Part shown: positions 6,290 through 13,849 of the stretch, piece by piece
How the letters are laid out: each line of letters starts with the position of its first letter
How positions within the stretch are numbered: position 1 is the first letter of the stretch
NCBI GenBank assembly: GCA_024635815.1
Contig: JAGXIG010000122.1
Span: forward strand, 1 to 13,849
Reading direction: 5' to 3'
Source: Salegentibacter sp.
GTDB lineage: Bacteria; Bacteroidota; Bacteroidia; Flavobacteriales; Flavobacteriaceae
DNA length: 13,849 nt
Translations under genes and position numbers: made by a program
The notes under the pieces: generated by a model
What the model was told of the DNA's origin: nothing
Database searches by the model: none
What the model saw: only the letters and a program-made list of their open reading frames with translations

Positions 6290-6952
6290 ATGGGTGGATT
6301 TCTAAATTCAACCATAGCACGAAAAGTTGCTATGGCCTTATCGGGACTATTTCTGGTCTTATTTCTAGCTCAGCATTTCAGTATCAATCTTATTTCAGTA
6401 TTCAGTAAAGACGTGTTCAACGAGGTTTCTCATTTTATGGGAACCAACTTTTTTGTGCAGGCTTTATTGCAACCGGTTTTAATTTTTGGAGTGATTTTTC
6501 ACTTTGTAATGGGATTCATCCTGGAAGCGAAAAACCGAAGTGCGAGAAATATAAAATATGTGAAGTCTAACGGAAATGCCAACTCAAGCTGGATGTCAAG
6601 AAATATGATTTATACCGGTCTTGTTGTCCTGGCTTTTTTAGGTCTGCATTTTTACGATTTCTGGTTTCCCGAAATGATTCATAAATACATAGAGTCTCAC
6701 CCCGAAGATGCTGCTCGTTATTATGATGAGTTGGTAGCGAAATTTCAAAGCCCGGTTAGAACAATATTATATGTAATCTCATTTGTATTTTTGGCGCTTC
6801 ACCTTTATCACGGCTTTTCTTCCTCTTTTCAATCTGTTGGATGGAGAAATAAGTACGCTAAAGGTCTTAGAGGGTTCACTCAAGCTTATGCGATCATCAT
6901 ACCACTAGGATTTATTTTTATAGCCCTTTTTCACTATATTAATAACCTTTAA
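6290..6952 (+). CDS. sdhC: Succinate dehydrogenase cytochrome b558 subunit (SdhC)
   Basis: This is the membrane anchor of complex II: it binds two haems b and passes electrons from SdhAB to menaquinone. At 220 residues it is the single-anchor (five-helix) type of Bacillus subtilis and Bacteroidetes, and no separate sdhD follows. Hydrophobic segments lie at about 11-36, 56-78, 104-124, 152-174 and 197-216. His29, His71, His120 and His171 recall the four haem-ligand histidines of the B. subtilis protein; each lies in or at the edge of a hydrophobic segment. A longer frame opens at GTG 6239, but the promoter -7 box lies inside that extension. ATG 6290 also gives the short MGGFLNSTIARKVAMALSG start expected for the family. 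It is the first gene of sdhCAB, 12 bases before sdhA. Confidence 0.95.
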   Translation: MGGFLNSTIARKVAMALSGLFLVLFLAQHFSINLISVFSKDVFNEVSHFMGTNFFVQALLQPVLIFGVIFHFVMGFILEAKNRSARNIKYVKSNGNANSSWMSRNMIYTGLVVLAFLGLHFYDFWFPEMIHKYIESHPEDAARYYDELVAKFQSPVRTILYVISFVFLALHLYHGFSSSFQSVGWRNKYAKGLRGFTQAYAIIIPLGFIFIALFHYINNL

Positions 6953-6964
6953 TACGTAAGATTT

Positions 6965-8968
6965 ATGTCAGTTTTAGATTCAAAAATACCTAAGGGGCCT
7001 CTAAAAGAAAAGTGGACCAATCATAAAAACAATATCAAACTTGTAAATCCTGCCAACAAACGTAATATAGACGTTATTGTAATAGGAACAGGACTTGCCG
7101 GGGGTAGTGCAGCTGCAACTCTTGCCGAATTAGGTTATAATGTGAAAACATTTTGCTACCAGGATTCTCCAAGACGTGCGCACTCTATTGCGGCACAGGG
7201 TGGTATTAACGCTTCAAAAAATTACCAGGGAGACGGTGATTCAGATTATCGCTTGTTTTACGATACCGTAAAAGGTGGTGATTACCGTTCCCGTGAAGGC
7301 AACGTTTATCGTTTAGCCGAAGTTTCTGGAAATATTATAGATCAATGTGTGGCACAGGGAGTTCCTTTTGCCCGTGAATATGGAGGTTATTTAGATAACC
7401 GTTCTTTTGGAGGGGTTTTGGTATCCCGTACTTTTTATGCCAAAGGACAAACAGGACAGCAGCTATTGCTTGGAGCTTATTCAGCAATGAACCGCCAGAT
7501 TAACCGTGGGAAAATAAAGCCTTACAACCGTCACGAAATGATGGATTTGGTATTGGTAGATGGTAAAGCTCGTGGAATTATCGCGAGAAATATGATTACC
7601 GGTGAAATTGAACGCCACTCGGCTCACGCCGTGGTATTGGCTTCCGGTGGTTATGGTAATGTTTTCTTCCTTTCTACAAACGCGATGGGAAGTAATGTAA
7701 CGGCCGCCTGGAGAGCACACCGTAGAGGTGCATACTTTGCAAATCCTTGTTACACTCAAATTCACCCAACATGTATCCCGGTTTCAGGAGATCATCAGTC
7801 TAAATTAACGTTGATGTCTGAATCACTTCGGAATGATGGAAGAATCTGGGTTCCTAAGAAGAAAGAAGATGCTGAAGCAATAAGGGCCGGTAAAAAGAAA
7901 CCAACCGAACTTGCTGAAGAAGATAGAGATTATTACCTGGAGCGTCGTTATCCTGCATTTGGTAACCTTGTGCCACGTGATGTAGCTTCCAGAGCTGCCA
8001 AGGAACGTTGTGATGCCGGATTTGGAGTAAATAAAACAGGTCAGGCTGTATATCTTGATTTTGCTAGCGCTATAGAACGCTATGGAAAAGAGAAAGCCTT
8101 CACTTCAGGAAATAAAAATGCTTCAAAAGAAGAAATCATAAAACTAGGGAAAGAAGTAGTAGCTTCTAAATACGGAAACCTCTTCGATATGTATCAGAAG
8201 ATCGTAGACCAGAATCCGTATGAAACCCCAATGATGATATATCCTGCAGTTCACTACACAATGGGTGGACTTTGGGTAGATTATAACTTACAGACTACCA
8301 TTCCGGGTTGTTACGCCGCTGGAGAAGCTAACTTCTCAGATCACGGCGCTAACAGGCTTGGAGCTTCAGCATTAATGCAGGGTCTGGCAGATGGTTATTT
8401 TGTACTGCCTTACACTATTGGTAATTATCTGGCGGATGATATTCGTACCGGTGCAATTTCTACAGATTCCCCTGAATTTGAAGAAACAGAAAAAGCGGTA
8501 AAAGAGCGAATGGATAAATTGATGAATGCGAATGGAAGCAAATCGGTAGATTCCTATCACAAGGAATTAGGCTTGATTATGTGGAACAAATGTGGGATGG
8601 CTCGTAATGCAGAAGGCTTAAAAGAAGCGATTGAAGAAATTGCAGCTTTAAGAGAAGATTTCTGGAAAAATGTGAAAGTTCCCGGCACCGCAACCTCTAA
8701 AAACGCCGAGCTTGAAAAAGCAGGACGTGTAGCCGATTTCCTTGAATTGGGAGAGTTATTCGCTAAAGATGCTTTACATAGAAATGAATCTTGTGGAGGG
8801 CACTTTAGAGAGGAGTACCAAACCGAAGAAGGTGAAGCTTTAAGGGACGATGAGAACTTTAAGTATGTTGCCGCCTGGGAACATAAAGGAAAACCCGCAG
8901 ATGCGGTTCTTCACAAAGAAGACCTGGTATTTGAAAATATAGAATTGAAAACAAGAAGTTATAAATAG
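6965..8968 (+). CDS. sdhA: Succinate dehydrogenase flavoprotein subunit (SdhA)
   Basis: This is the catalytic subunit of complex II; it oxidises succinate to fumarate on the cytoplasmic face. It has 667 residues, longer than proteobacterial SdhA (about 590) and consistent with the B. subtilis/Bacteroidetes class. The FAD Rossmann motif GTGLAGG is at 41-47. His73 in [11 protein letters not shown] is the expected site of covalent FAD attachment. Active-site candidates are His267 (HPT), Arg338 (VPRDVASRA) and His430 (HYTMGG). The second FAD contact [14 protein letters not shown] lies at 453-466. The C-terminal helical and capping region runs to a normal end. It lies between sdhC (12-base gap) and sdhB (68-base gap). 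No motif is missing, and the call is firm. Confidence 0.98.
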   Translation: MSVLDSKIPKGPLKEKWTNHKNNIKLVNPANKRNIDVIVIGTGLAGGSAAATLAELGYNVKTFCYQDSPRRAHSIAAQGGINASKNYQGDGDSDYRLFYDTVKGGDYRSREGNVYRLAEVSGNIIDQCVAQGVPFAREYGGYLDNRSFGGVLVSRTFYAKGQTGQQLLLGAYSAMNRQINRGKIKPYNRHEMMDLVLVDGKARGIIARNMITGEIERHSAHAVVLASGGYGNVFFLSTNAMGSNVTAAWRAHRRGAYFANPCYTQIHPTCIPVSGDHQSKLTLMSESLRNDGRIWVPKKKEDAEAIRAGKKKPTELAEEDRDYYLERRYPAFGNLVPRDVASRAAKERCDAGFGVNKTGQAVYLDFASAIERYGKEKAFTSGNKNASKEEIIKLGKEVVASKYGNLFDMYQKIVDQNPYETPMMIYPAVHYTMGGLWVDYNLQTTIPGCYAAGEANFSDHGANRLGASALMQGLADGYFVLPYTIGNYLADDIRTGAISTDSPEFEETEKAVKERMDKLMNANGSKSVDSYHKELGLIMWNKCGMARNAEGLKEAIEEIAALREDFWKNVKVPGTATSKNAELEKAGRVADFLELGELFAKDALHRNESCGGHFREEYQTEEGEALRDDENFKYVAAWEHKGKPADAVLHKEDLVFENIELKTRSYK

Positions 8969-8981
8969 AATTGAGATTTAC

Positions 8982-9027
8982 GTATTGAGTTTTAAGAGCT
9001 CAATACTAAATACTCACTACTCAATAC
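8982..9027 (+). repeat. Intercistronic hairpin with alternative 3' arms between sdhA and sdhB
   Basis: GTATTGAG (8982-8989) can pair with CTCAATAC at 8999-9006 (8 bp, 9-base loop). It can instead pair with an identical CTCAATAC at 9020-9027, extended by one pair to 9 bp with a loop of about 28 bases. The second arm is followed directly by TTTT and ends 9 bases before the sdhB ATG. The related TACTCACTAC (9011-9020) shows that the stretch is a degenerate short repeat. A role in mRNA processing, stability or partial termination is inference. Confidence 0.55.
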
Positions 9028-9036
9028 TTTTAAGAT

Positions 9037-9783
9037 ATGAAGCTTAACTTAAAAATATGGCGTCAGGAAAATGCCACTGCTAAAGGAAAAATAGTAGACT
9101 ATCCTGTAGACGGGATAGACGGAGATATGTCTTTCCTTGAAATGCTGGACATTCTTAACGAGCAGTTGGTAGAAAAGGGAGAAGATACCATTCAGTTTGA
9201 TCACGATTGTCGTGAGGGAATTTGTGGCTCCTGTTCTTTGCAAATTAACGGTGAGCCACACGGCCCCGATAAATTAATTGCTACCTGCCAGTTACATATG
9301 CGTTCTTTTAAAGATGGCGATACCATTTATATAGAACCTTTCCGTGCGAAAGCTTTTCCGGTTATAAAAGACCTTATTGTAGATCGTACTGCTTTTGACA
9401 GGATTCAGCAAGCCTGGGGATATGTTTCGGTAAACACTTCCGGAAATACCGTAGATGCAAACACCATTCCTGTTGAAAAGGAAAAGGCAGATGAATCTTT
9501 TAACGCGGCAACCTGTATTGGTTGTGGTGCTTGTGTAGCCGCTTGTAAAAATGCAAGTGCTATGCTATTTACTTCGGCCAAAGTTTCGCAGTATGCTTTG
9601 CTTCCGCAAGGACGTGTTGAAGCTACCGAGCGTGTTAAAGCAATGGTTAGACAAATGGACGAGGAAGGCTTTGGAAACTGTAGCAATACAGGAGCCTGTG
9701 AAATTGAATGTCCTAAAGGAATTTCCCTGGAAAATATAGCGCGTATGAACCGTGAATATCTTGCAGCCAGTGTGAAAGGATAA
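9037..9783 (+). CDS. sdhB: Succinate dehydrogenase iron-sulfur subunit (SdhB)
   Basis: This is the electron-transfer subunit of complex II, linking FAD in SdhA to haem and quinone in SdhC. All cluster ligands are visible in 248 residues. The [2Fe-2S] ligands are Cys58, Cys63, Cys66 and Cys84 (CREGICGSC...ATC). The [4Fe-4S] ligands are Cys160, Cys163 and Cys166, plus Cys225 before Pro. The [3Fe-4S] ligands are Cys170, Cys215 and Cys221. The ATG at 9037 follows a 68-base spacer with a hairpin. It is the last gene of the operon, with a strong terminator 24 bases after the stop. No residue is missing, and the call is firm. Confidence 0.98.
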   Translation: MKLNLKIWRQENATAKGKIVDYPVDGIDGDMSFLEMLDILNEQLVEKGEDTIQFDHDCREGICGSCSLQINGEPHGPDKLIATCQLHMRSFKDGDTIYIEPFRAKAFPVIKDLIVDRTAFDRIQQAWGYVSVNTSGNTVDANTIPVEKEKADESFNAATCIGCGACVAACKNASAMLFTSAKVSQYALLPQGRVEATERVKAMVRQMDEEGFGNCSNTGACEIECPKGISLENIARMNREYLAASVKG

Positions 9784-9807
9784 AACTTCCTTAAATAAGA
9801 ACAAATC

Positions 9808-9840
9808 AATCCCAAATTCTTTTTGAGTTTGGGATTTTTT
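9808..9840 (+). terminator. Intrinsic terminator of the sdhCAB operon
   Basis: AATCCCAAATTC (9808-9819) pairs with GAGTTTGGGATT (9825-9836), a 12-bp stem with one G-U pair and a T5 loop. The stem runs into T6 (9835-9840). It lies 24 bases after the sdhB stop and is a clean rho-independent terminator. Confidence 0.9.
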
Positions 9841-9942
9841 ATGCAATTTAAACAACTCCCTCTGGAAGATTAAGTGTAAGAGGTAATAAAAAAACAAACT
9901 TGTGCAATTCGATATAGAATATAGGAAAACAAAATCTATTTA

Positions 9943-11118
9943 ATGGGATTTAAAAATAGAATGATGCCAAATTTCAAAAACCTTCCTTCAAAACTTCCTG
10001 CCGGAAAAACCAGTATATTTTCTGTAATGAGTGGTTTGGCGAGGGAGAACAATGCGATAGACTTATCTCAGGGCTTCCCGAATTTTGAAACCGATGCCCA
10101 TTTAAAAGAACTGGTGTATAAAGCCATGAAAGACGGTTACAACCAGTACCCGCCAATGAATGGTATTCCCCAATTAAGGGAACAAATAATTGCTAAAATT
10201 GAAACTCTCTACGGGAAAAAATATAATGAAGCTTCTGAAATCATTTTTACTGCGGGCGCTACTCAAGCATTATATTGCGCGATAAGCGCTTTTGTTCATC
10301 CCGGCGACGAAGTAATTGTTTTTAAGCCGGCATACGATTCTTACGAACCCGATATAAAACTGGCGGGTGGTAAACCCGTTTTAATTGAATTAAAAGGAAA
10401 AGAATTTAAAATTGACTGGAAGGAAGTGGAAGAAAAAATCACATCCAAAACCAGGATGATCGTTATCAATACACCGCATAATCCAACCGGAACAATCCTT
10501 TCTAAAAATGATATGCAGCGACTGGAAAAATTATTAAGATGCACCAATATTATCCTATTAAGTGACGAAGTATATGAACATTTAATTTTTGATGGGGAAG
10601 AACATCAAAGCGCATCAAAATTTCCCGGGTTGGTAGAACGAGCGATTGTGTGTGCCTCCTTTGGGAAAACTTTTCATAACACCGGTTGGAAAATGGGCTA
10701 TTGCGTAGCTCCGGAAGTTTTAATGAAAGAGATTATTAAACTTCATCAAGCTACGGTTTTTTGTGTAAATCATCCTATGCAACGGGCTTTTGCTGAATAC
10801 CTGAAAAACCCTGAACATTACCTGCAACTCGGTGATTTTTATCAGAAAAAGCGTGATAAATTCCTTGACCTGATGCAAGGATCAAATTTTAAAGGTACGC
10901 CTTCAAAAGGAACCTATTTCCAGGTAATGGATTATTCTGAAATCACCGATGAGCACGATGTGGATTTTGCGAAAAGATTGATTACAGAAAAAGGGATAGC
11001 AACAATCCCGGTTTCAGTATTTCATAAAGATGGGAAAGACGAGAAACAGTTGCGTTTCTGCTTCGCCAAAACCGATGAAACTCTGGAAAGGGCAGCAGAG
11101 ATTTTGCATAAGCTGTAA
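9943..11118 (+). CDS. PLP-dependent aminotransferase, class I/II (methionine aminotransferase type)
   Basis: This is a fold-type I aminotransferase of 391 residues. The opening part with SIFSVMSGLARENNAIDLSQGFPNF and the overall pattern match the YbdL / kynurenine aminotransferase III-like group, often annotated as methionine aminotransferase; substrate choice is inferred. Numbered from ATG 9943, PLP-site residues are Asn180 (NTPHNPTG), Asp208 and Tyr211 (SDEVYEH), and the Schiff-base Lys242 (SFGKTFHNTGWKMGY). Arg371 (QLRFCFAKT) is the expected carboxylate anchor. ATG codons at 9961 and 9964 are also possible starts; the one at 9964 would give a shorter, typical MPNFKNLPSKL beginning, and nothing in the leader decides between them. 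It is transcribed alone after the sdh terminator. No intrinsic terminator with a T-run follows its stop, only palindromic elements. Confidence 0.92.
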   Translation: MGFKNRMMPNFKNLPSKLPAGKTSIFSVMSGLARENNAIDLSQGFPNFETDAHLKELVYKAMKDGYNQYPPMNGIPQLREQIIAKIETLYGKKYNEASEIIFTAGATQALYCAISAFVHPGDEVIVFKPAYDSYEPDIKLAGGKPVLIELKGKEFKIDWKEVEEKITSKTRMIVINTPHNPTGTILSKNDMQRLEKLLRCTNIILLSDEVYEHLIFDGEEHQSASKFPGLVERAIVCASFGKTFHNTGWKMGYCVAPEVLMKEIIKLHQATVFCVNHPMQRAFAEYLKNPEHYLQLGDFYQKKRDKFLDLMQGSNFKGTPSKGTYFQVMDYSEITDEHDVDFAKRLITEKGIATIPVSVFHKDGKDEKQLRFCFAKTDETLERAAEILHKL

Positions 11119-11130
11119 TTGAATTGTAAT

Positions 11131-11160
11131 GTTATCCTGAACTTGTTTCAGGATCTAATA
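11131..11160. repeat. Partial family B palindrome, copy 2
   Basis: ATCCTGAA (11134-11141) and TTCAGGAT (11147-11154) form a perfect 8-bp stem with loop CTTGT. The loop is the complement of the ACAAG loop in the family B arm at 2641-2661. The stretch resembles the uninterrupted form of that element's left arm. The matching right arm is not found nearby, so this looks like half an element. No T-run follows, so it is a poor terminator. Confidence 0.6.
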
Positions 11161-11195
11161 TTAAAGAAAGTATACTTGCTTATAAAGAAGATTGT

Positions 11196-11291
11196 CTAAA
11201 AAACGTCATTACGAACGCAGTGAAGTAATCTCAAGCTTTAAAACTATAATTTACAGATTGCTTCGTGCCTCGCAATGACGAAGTTTTTTAG
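11196..11291. repeat. Dispersed palindromic element, family A, copy 2
   Basis: The core arms are CGTCATTACGAACGCAG... (11204-11231) and the segment 11255-11280 ending in CCTCGCAATGACG; they pair with a few mismatches. The pairing extends outward through CTAAAAAAC (11196-11204) and GTTTTTTAG (11283-11291). The arms are recognisably the same as in the element at 1096-1210. It fills most of the gap between the aminotransferase and PdeM-like genes and ends 14 bases before the latter's start. The outer T6 run could give weak rightward termination. Confidence 0.75.
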
Positions 11292-11305
11292 TTGCTCTAA
11301 AACCT

Positions 11306-11941
11306 ATGACCATAAATCTCCAAAATCAAACTTTTGAATTACATCCCAGCGGTGCTGCTTTTTGGAAGGAAGAAGAAATCCTTTTAATTAGTGATGTGCA
11401 TTTAGGAAAAATATCCCATTTCAGGAAGTTTGGAAGCGCGGTACCCCATAAAGCAATCAATGCAAATTTTCTAAGATTAAGTGAAGTAGTGGGGAAATTT
11501 CAGCCTAAAATTGTCTGTTTTCTTGGCGATCTTTTCCATAGCGATCTAAACAGCGAATGGAAATTATTTGAAAACTGGCTCAGTTTTGTAGAAGCCGAAG
11601 TCATTCTTATCGCTGGGAATCACGATATTATTTCTCCATTAAAATACGAAGAATTGGGCGTTAAAATTCATTCAGAATGGCAACTGAATGGATTTCTACT
11701 TACCCATCATCCCGAAACCAGGGAAGGTTTTTTCAATCTTTGTGGGCATATTCATCCGGGTTACCGACTTAACGGGAAGGGAAGACAAAGTTTAAAATTA
11801 CCGTGTTTCTTCCGAAACGAAAGTCAGTTAATTTTTCCTGCTTTTGGGGAATTCACCGGGAATTTTATGATGAAATTAAATGAAGGTGAAAAAGCTTATG
11901 CGATTACCCAAAATGAAGTAATTTTAATAGAAAACACTTAA
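11306..11941 (+). CDS. pdeM: PdeM-like metallophosphoesterase (ligase-associated DNA repair endonuclease family)
   Basis: This is a 211-residue calcineurin-like phosphoesterase with a dinuclear metal centre. Its motifs appear in order: DVH (Asp30, His32), GD (Gly74-Asp75), GNHD (104-107), His134 in LLTHH, and GHIHPG (147-152). The small size, the DVHLGK start and the GHIHPGYRL end match the PdeM group. That group is named for its association with an ATP-dependent DNA ligase and an Lhr-like helicase in a predicted DNA damage response. Neither partner is in this window, so the repair role rests on family resemblance. The start is ATG 11306. Its stop is one base from the start of the next gene, so the two are co-transcribed. 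No promoter is evident; the 14 bases before the start border a palindromic element. Confidence 0.85.
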   Translation: MTINLQNQTFELHPSGAAFWKEEEILLISDVHLGKISHFRKFGSAVPHKAINANFLRLSEVVGKFQPKIVCFLGDLFHSDLNSEWKLFENWLSFVEAEVILIAGNHDIISPLKYEELGVKIHSEWQLNGFLLTHHPETREGFFNLCGHIHPGYRLNGKGRQSLKLPCFFRNESQLIFPAFGEFTGNFMMKLNEGEKAYAITQNEVILIENT

Positions 11942-11942
11942 A

Positions 11943-12737
11943 ATGGAAAAACGTCTCGCAGTTCTGAATTTTATTTCGGTAATATTAATCATTGCCGTGA
12001 GTTATATTTCTCAAACCGGGATAATTAATGGCAACACCATGGGCAGCCTTAGTGCTGAATATTATAATTTATTCACTCCGGCAGGTTACGCATTTGCTAT
12101 TTGGGGCGTGATATTTTTGTCGCTTTTAGCATTTTCTGGGTATCAACTCTATCAGGGGTTTTCAGCAAAAAAAGATTTGGAATTTTTAAGGAAATCTGGC
12201 TATTGGTTTTTAGCCGCCAACCTGGCCAATGCCGCCTGGGTTTTTACCTGGTTATATGAACTTACCGGACTTTCAGTTTTATTGATGTTTTTGATCTTAT
12301 TCTCTCTTATAAAAATAATCCTGAATACAAATATGGAACGTTGGGACGCGCCTTTAAAAATTCTGGCTTTTAATTGGTGGCCTATTTGCCTTTATTCAGG
12401 ATGGATCGCCGTGGCCACTATCGCCAATGTTTCGGCTTATTTAGCCAAAATTGAATGGCAGGCCCCGTTTTTTTCCGAAGAGATCTGGACGGTTTTATTG
12501 ATTGTTGTTGCGGGGATTATAAATAGCGCGATAATTCACCTTCGGAATATGAGGGAGTTCGCTGCAGTGGGGGTTTGGGCGCTTGTCGCAATTTACTTCC
12601 GGCATTTTGATGAAATTCCGTTAATTTCCTACTCGGCTTTAATTGTGGCGGTTGCTATTTTCTCTAATATCATTTACCACGGCTGGATGAACCGAGAAAC
12701 CAACCCGATGTATAAAATGCTGAATAAGAAATCCTGA
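11943..12737 (+). CDS. Trp-rich polytopic membrane protein, TspO/MBR-like
   Basis: This 264-residue integral membrane protein has about eight hydrophobic segments (roughly 7-23, 47-70, 86-105, 109-127, 140-163, 179-200, 206-220 and 229-247) and 12 tryptophans. FTPAGYAFAIWGVIFL (44-59) and AANLANAAWVFTWLY (91-105) resemble signature segments of the tryptophan-rich sensory protein family (TspO). TspO proper has five helices and about 160 residues, so this is at most a longer relative. No catalytic residues stand out, and ligand and function are unknown. It begins one base after the PdeM-like stop and is therefore translated from the same message. Whether the two share a task cannot be told. Confidence 0.7.
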   Translation: MEKRLAVLNFISVILIIAVSYISQTGIINGNTMGSLSAEYYNLFTPAGYAFAIWGVIFLSLLAFSGYQLYQGFSAKKDLEFLRKSGYWFLAANLANAAWVFTWLYELTGLSVLLMFLILFSLIKIILNTNMERWDAPLKILAFNWWPICLYSGWIAVATIANVSAYLAKIEWQAPFFSEEIWTVLLIVVAGIINSAIIHLRNMREFAAVGVWALVAIYFRHFDEIPLISYSALIVAVAIFSNIIYHGWMNRETNPMYKMLNKKS

Positions 12738-12747
12738 TGTTTTCTCT

Positions 12748-12772
12748 CCTCCTTAGGAGGGTTTGGGGGAGG
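12748..12772. repeat. Short inverted repeat between convergent genes
   Basis: CCTCCTTAGGAGG (12748-12760) is a near-perfect palindrome. A second GGAGG (12768-12772), in GGGGGAGG, can also pair with the first CCTCC. It fills most of the 40-base gap between the converging stops at 12737 and 12778. No T-run follows on either strand, so termination is uncertain. It may be a dispersed intergenic repeat. Confidence 0.4.
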
Positions 12773-12777
12773 CTTCT

Positions 12778-13826
12778 CTATACCATTCCTTTAATATCAT
12801 TTCCCCAGGTTGGGTAGGCGAAAATCATTTGTTTTATGGTTTGGCAATCGAGTTTCCCGCAAATACACATCACGAACATATTAATAACTTCAGAAGCTTC
12901 GGGACCAACCAAATGTGCCCCGAGCACGAGGCCGGTTTTTTTGTCTACAATAGTTTTAAAGGCATAAACTTCTTCGTTGATATGTTTGGCCAAAAACCAT
13001 TTTGAGGCCAGCTTTTGTTTCACCGCCACATCATAACCTTTATCTTTTGCTTCTTTTTCTGATAATCCCACCGAAGCCAGGTTGGGTAGGGTGAAAACCA
13101 CCGTGGGTTGCGGCGGGTAATGCGCTTTTTTAGGTTTGTTTTTACTGAGAATATTTCCGGCTACCACCCGCGCTTCCTGTGATGAAAGTGGCGTTAACGG
13201 CAAGCCTTCACTATCGAAAACATCGCCGCAGGCATACACGTTTTTGTTAGATGGACTTTGAAGAAATTCGTTGACCACAATTCCTTTTCGGCTATATTTT
13301 ACCTTGCCTTTTTCCAAATCCAGGTCGTCTATAGAAGGCACCCTCCCGGCTGTGTTAAATACCAATTCGGCTTTTACTGAAATTTCTTTCCCATCCTTTT
13401 TAGCAGTAACTCTGAAGTTTTTTTGAAGTTTCTCAATTTCGGTGACTTCAGCATTAAAAATAAAATCAATGCCCAATTCTTCTTCGGAAAGCTTTTGGAT
13501 GTACGCCACCATATCTTCATCAAAATTTGATAAAGGCCGGTCCATAATATCAACCATTGTTACTTTTACACCAAGTCGGGCGGCCACGTGCGCAAACTCC
13601 ATCCCAATATATCCCGAACCTATAAATACTATAGATTCTGGCAGTTTTTCGATATTTAGGAAATCGTCGCTCACCAGGGCGTGGTTTCGCCCGGGAATTT
13701 GTAATTCCATAGGCCTTTGTCCGGTAGCGATAATTATTTTATCAGCAGTTACGGTTTTTCCTTCTACCGAGAGCGTATTTTCGTCTAAAAAACGGGGGGA
13801 TTGATGATACATCTCGATGTTTAAAC
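12778..13826 (-). CDS. Pyridine nucleotide-disulfide oxidoreductase family protein, N-terminus missing
   Basis: This is a flavoprotein of the glutathione/dihydrolipoyl/mercuric reductase family. An ATG at 13810-13812 is internal: the frame continues upstream as GLNIE until adapter sequence begins at 13827. Roughly 100 N-terminal residues, with the first FAD motif and any CxxxxC redox pair, are lost. Numbered from that internal Met, the protein shows ATG (29-31), the NAD(P) fold GSGYIGMEFA (65-74), Asp88 at the end of the second strand (favouring NADH over NADPH), the FAD motif ACGD (194-197), and the C-terminal interface domain from about 225. The usual HPTxxE dyad reads Tyr333-Pro-Thr-Trp-Gly-Asn338, so the active-site His and Glu are replaced. 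It is therefore unlikely to be classical lipoamide dehydrogenase or glutathione reductase. The stop is TAG at 12778-12780; the gene converges with the membrane-protein gene. Confidence 0.85.
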
Positions 13827-13849
13827 CTGTCTCTTATACACATCTCCGA
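13827..13849. other. Nextera transposase adapter (sequencing artefact)
   Basis: The final 23 bases begin with the 19-base Tn5 mosaic end CTGTCTCTTATACACATCT and continue CCGA, which is the next part of the Illumina Nextera read-2 adapter. The engineered mosaic end differs from natural Tn5 inside and outside ends. It interrupts the open frame of the oxidoreductase with a stop (13834-13836). It marks a contig end that was not trimmed. Confidence 0.97.

Noticed and set aside
9405..9897. Leftward reading frames of 136 and 110 codons over and past sdhB
   Set aside because: They are antisense to the conserved iron-sulfur subunit and its terminator, with compositions typical of reverse-strand shadows.
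13442..13804. 120-codon rightward reading frame opposite the oxidoreductase gene
   Set aside because: It is antisense to a clear flavoprotein with NAD and FAD motifs, has low-complexity composition and no recognisable domain; it is a shadow.
1..13849. CRISPR arrays, tRNA or rRNA genes, prophage, toxin-antitoxin or defence genes
   Set aside because: No regularly spaced direct repeats, no tRNA-like cloverleaf or rRNA sequence, and no recognisable proteins of these systems were seen on either strand.

Overview
The window is 13.8 kb of AT-rich DNA from a bacterium of the phylum Bacteroidota, most likely a marine-type member of the Flavobacteriaceae. This assignment is inferred from several signs: a 220-residue SdhC of the Bacteroidetes/Bacillus b558 type beside a 667-residue SdhA, start codons without Shine-Dalgarno sequences, a TTTG-N20-TAnnTTTG promoter of the Bacteroidetes type, and dispersed palindromic intergenic elements of the kind common in flavobacterial genomes. 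No database search was possible, so no genus is named. The right end is a contig edge: the last 23 bases are Nextera sequencing-adapter sequence, not genomic DNA.

Layout. Positions 1-3987 read leftward: a small Cys/His protein cut by the window edge, an alpha/beta hydrolase, an aminopeptidase P (M24B), and a CbpM-CbpA-like chaperone pair with a 4-base overlap. A 312-base AT-rich divergent region (3988-4299) separates these from rightward genes: glutamine-hydrolysing asparagine synthetase AsnB, ending in a perfect 20-bp bidirectional terminator; the sdhCAB operon for succinate dehydrogenase (respiratory complex II), with a clear promoter and a strong terminator; a PLP-dependent aminotransferase of the YbdL/methionine aminotransferase type; and a two-gene unit of a PdeM-like metallophosphoesterase and an eight-helix Trp-rich membrane protein. 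The last gene, leftward again, is a pyridine nucleotide-disulfide oxidoreductase that lost its N-terminal part to the contig end.

The content is mostly housekeeping: central respiration, amino-acid metabolism, peptide turnover, protein folding and probable DNA repair. No phage, CRISPR, toxin-antitoxin, secretion or defence system is visible, and I found no convincing new multi-gene system. The interest lies in the spaces between genes. Two families of nested palindromic elements recur in three gaps. An intrinsic terminator sits directly before the hydrolase start. A hairpin with two alternative 3' arms lies between sdhA and sdhB. Several starts have to be moved from the longest-ORF position (hydrolase, sdhC) or rest on a GTG fixed by a catalytic Cys (asnB).
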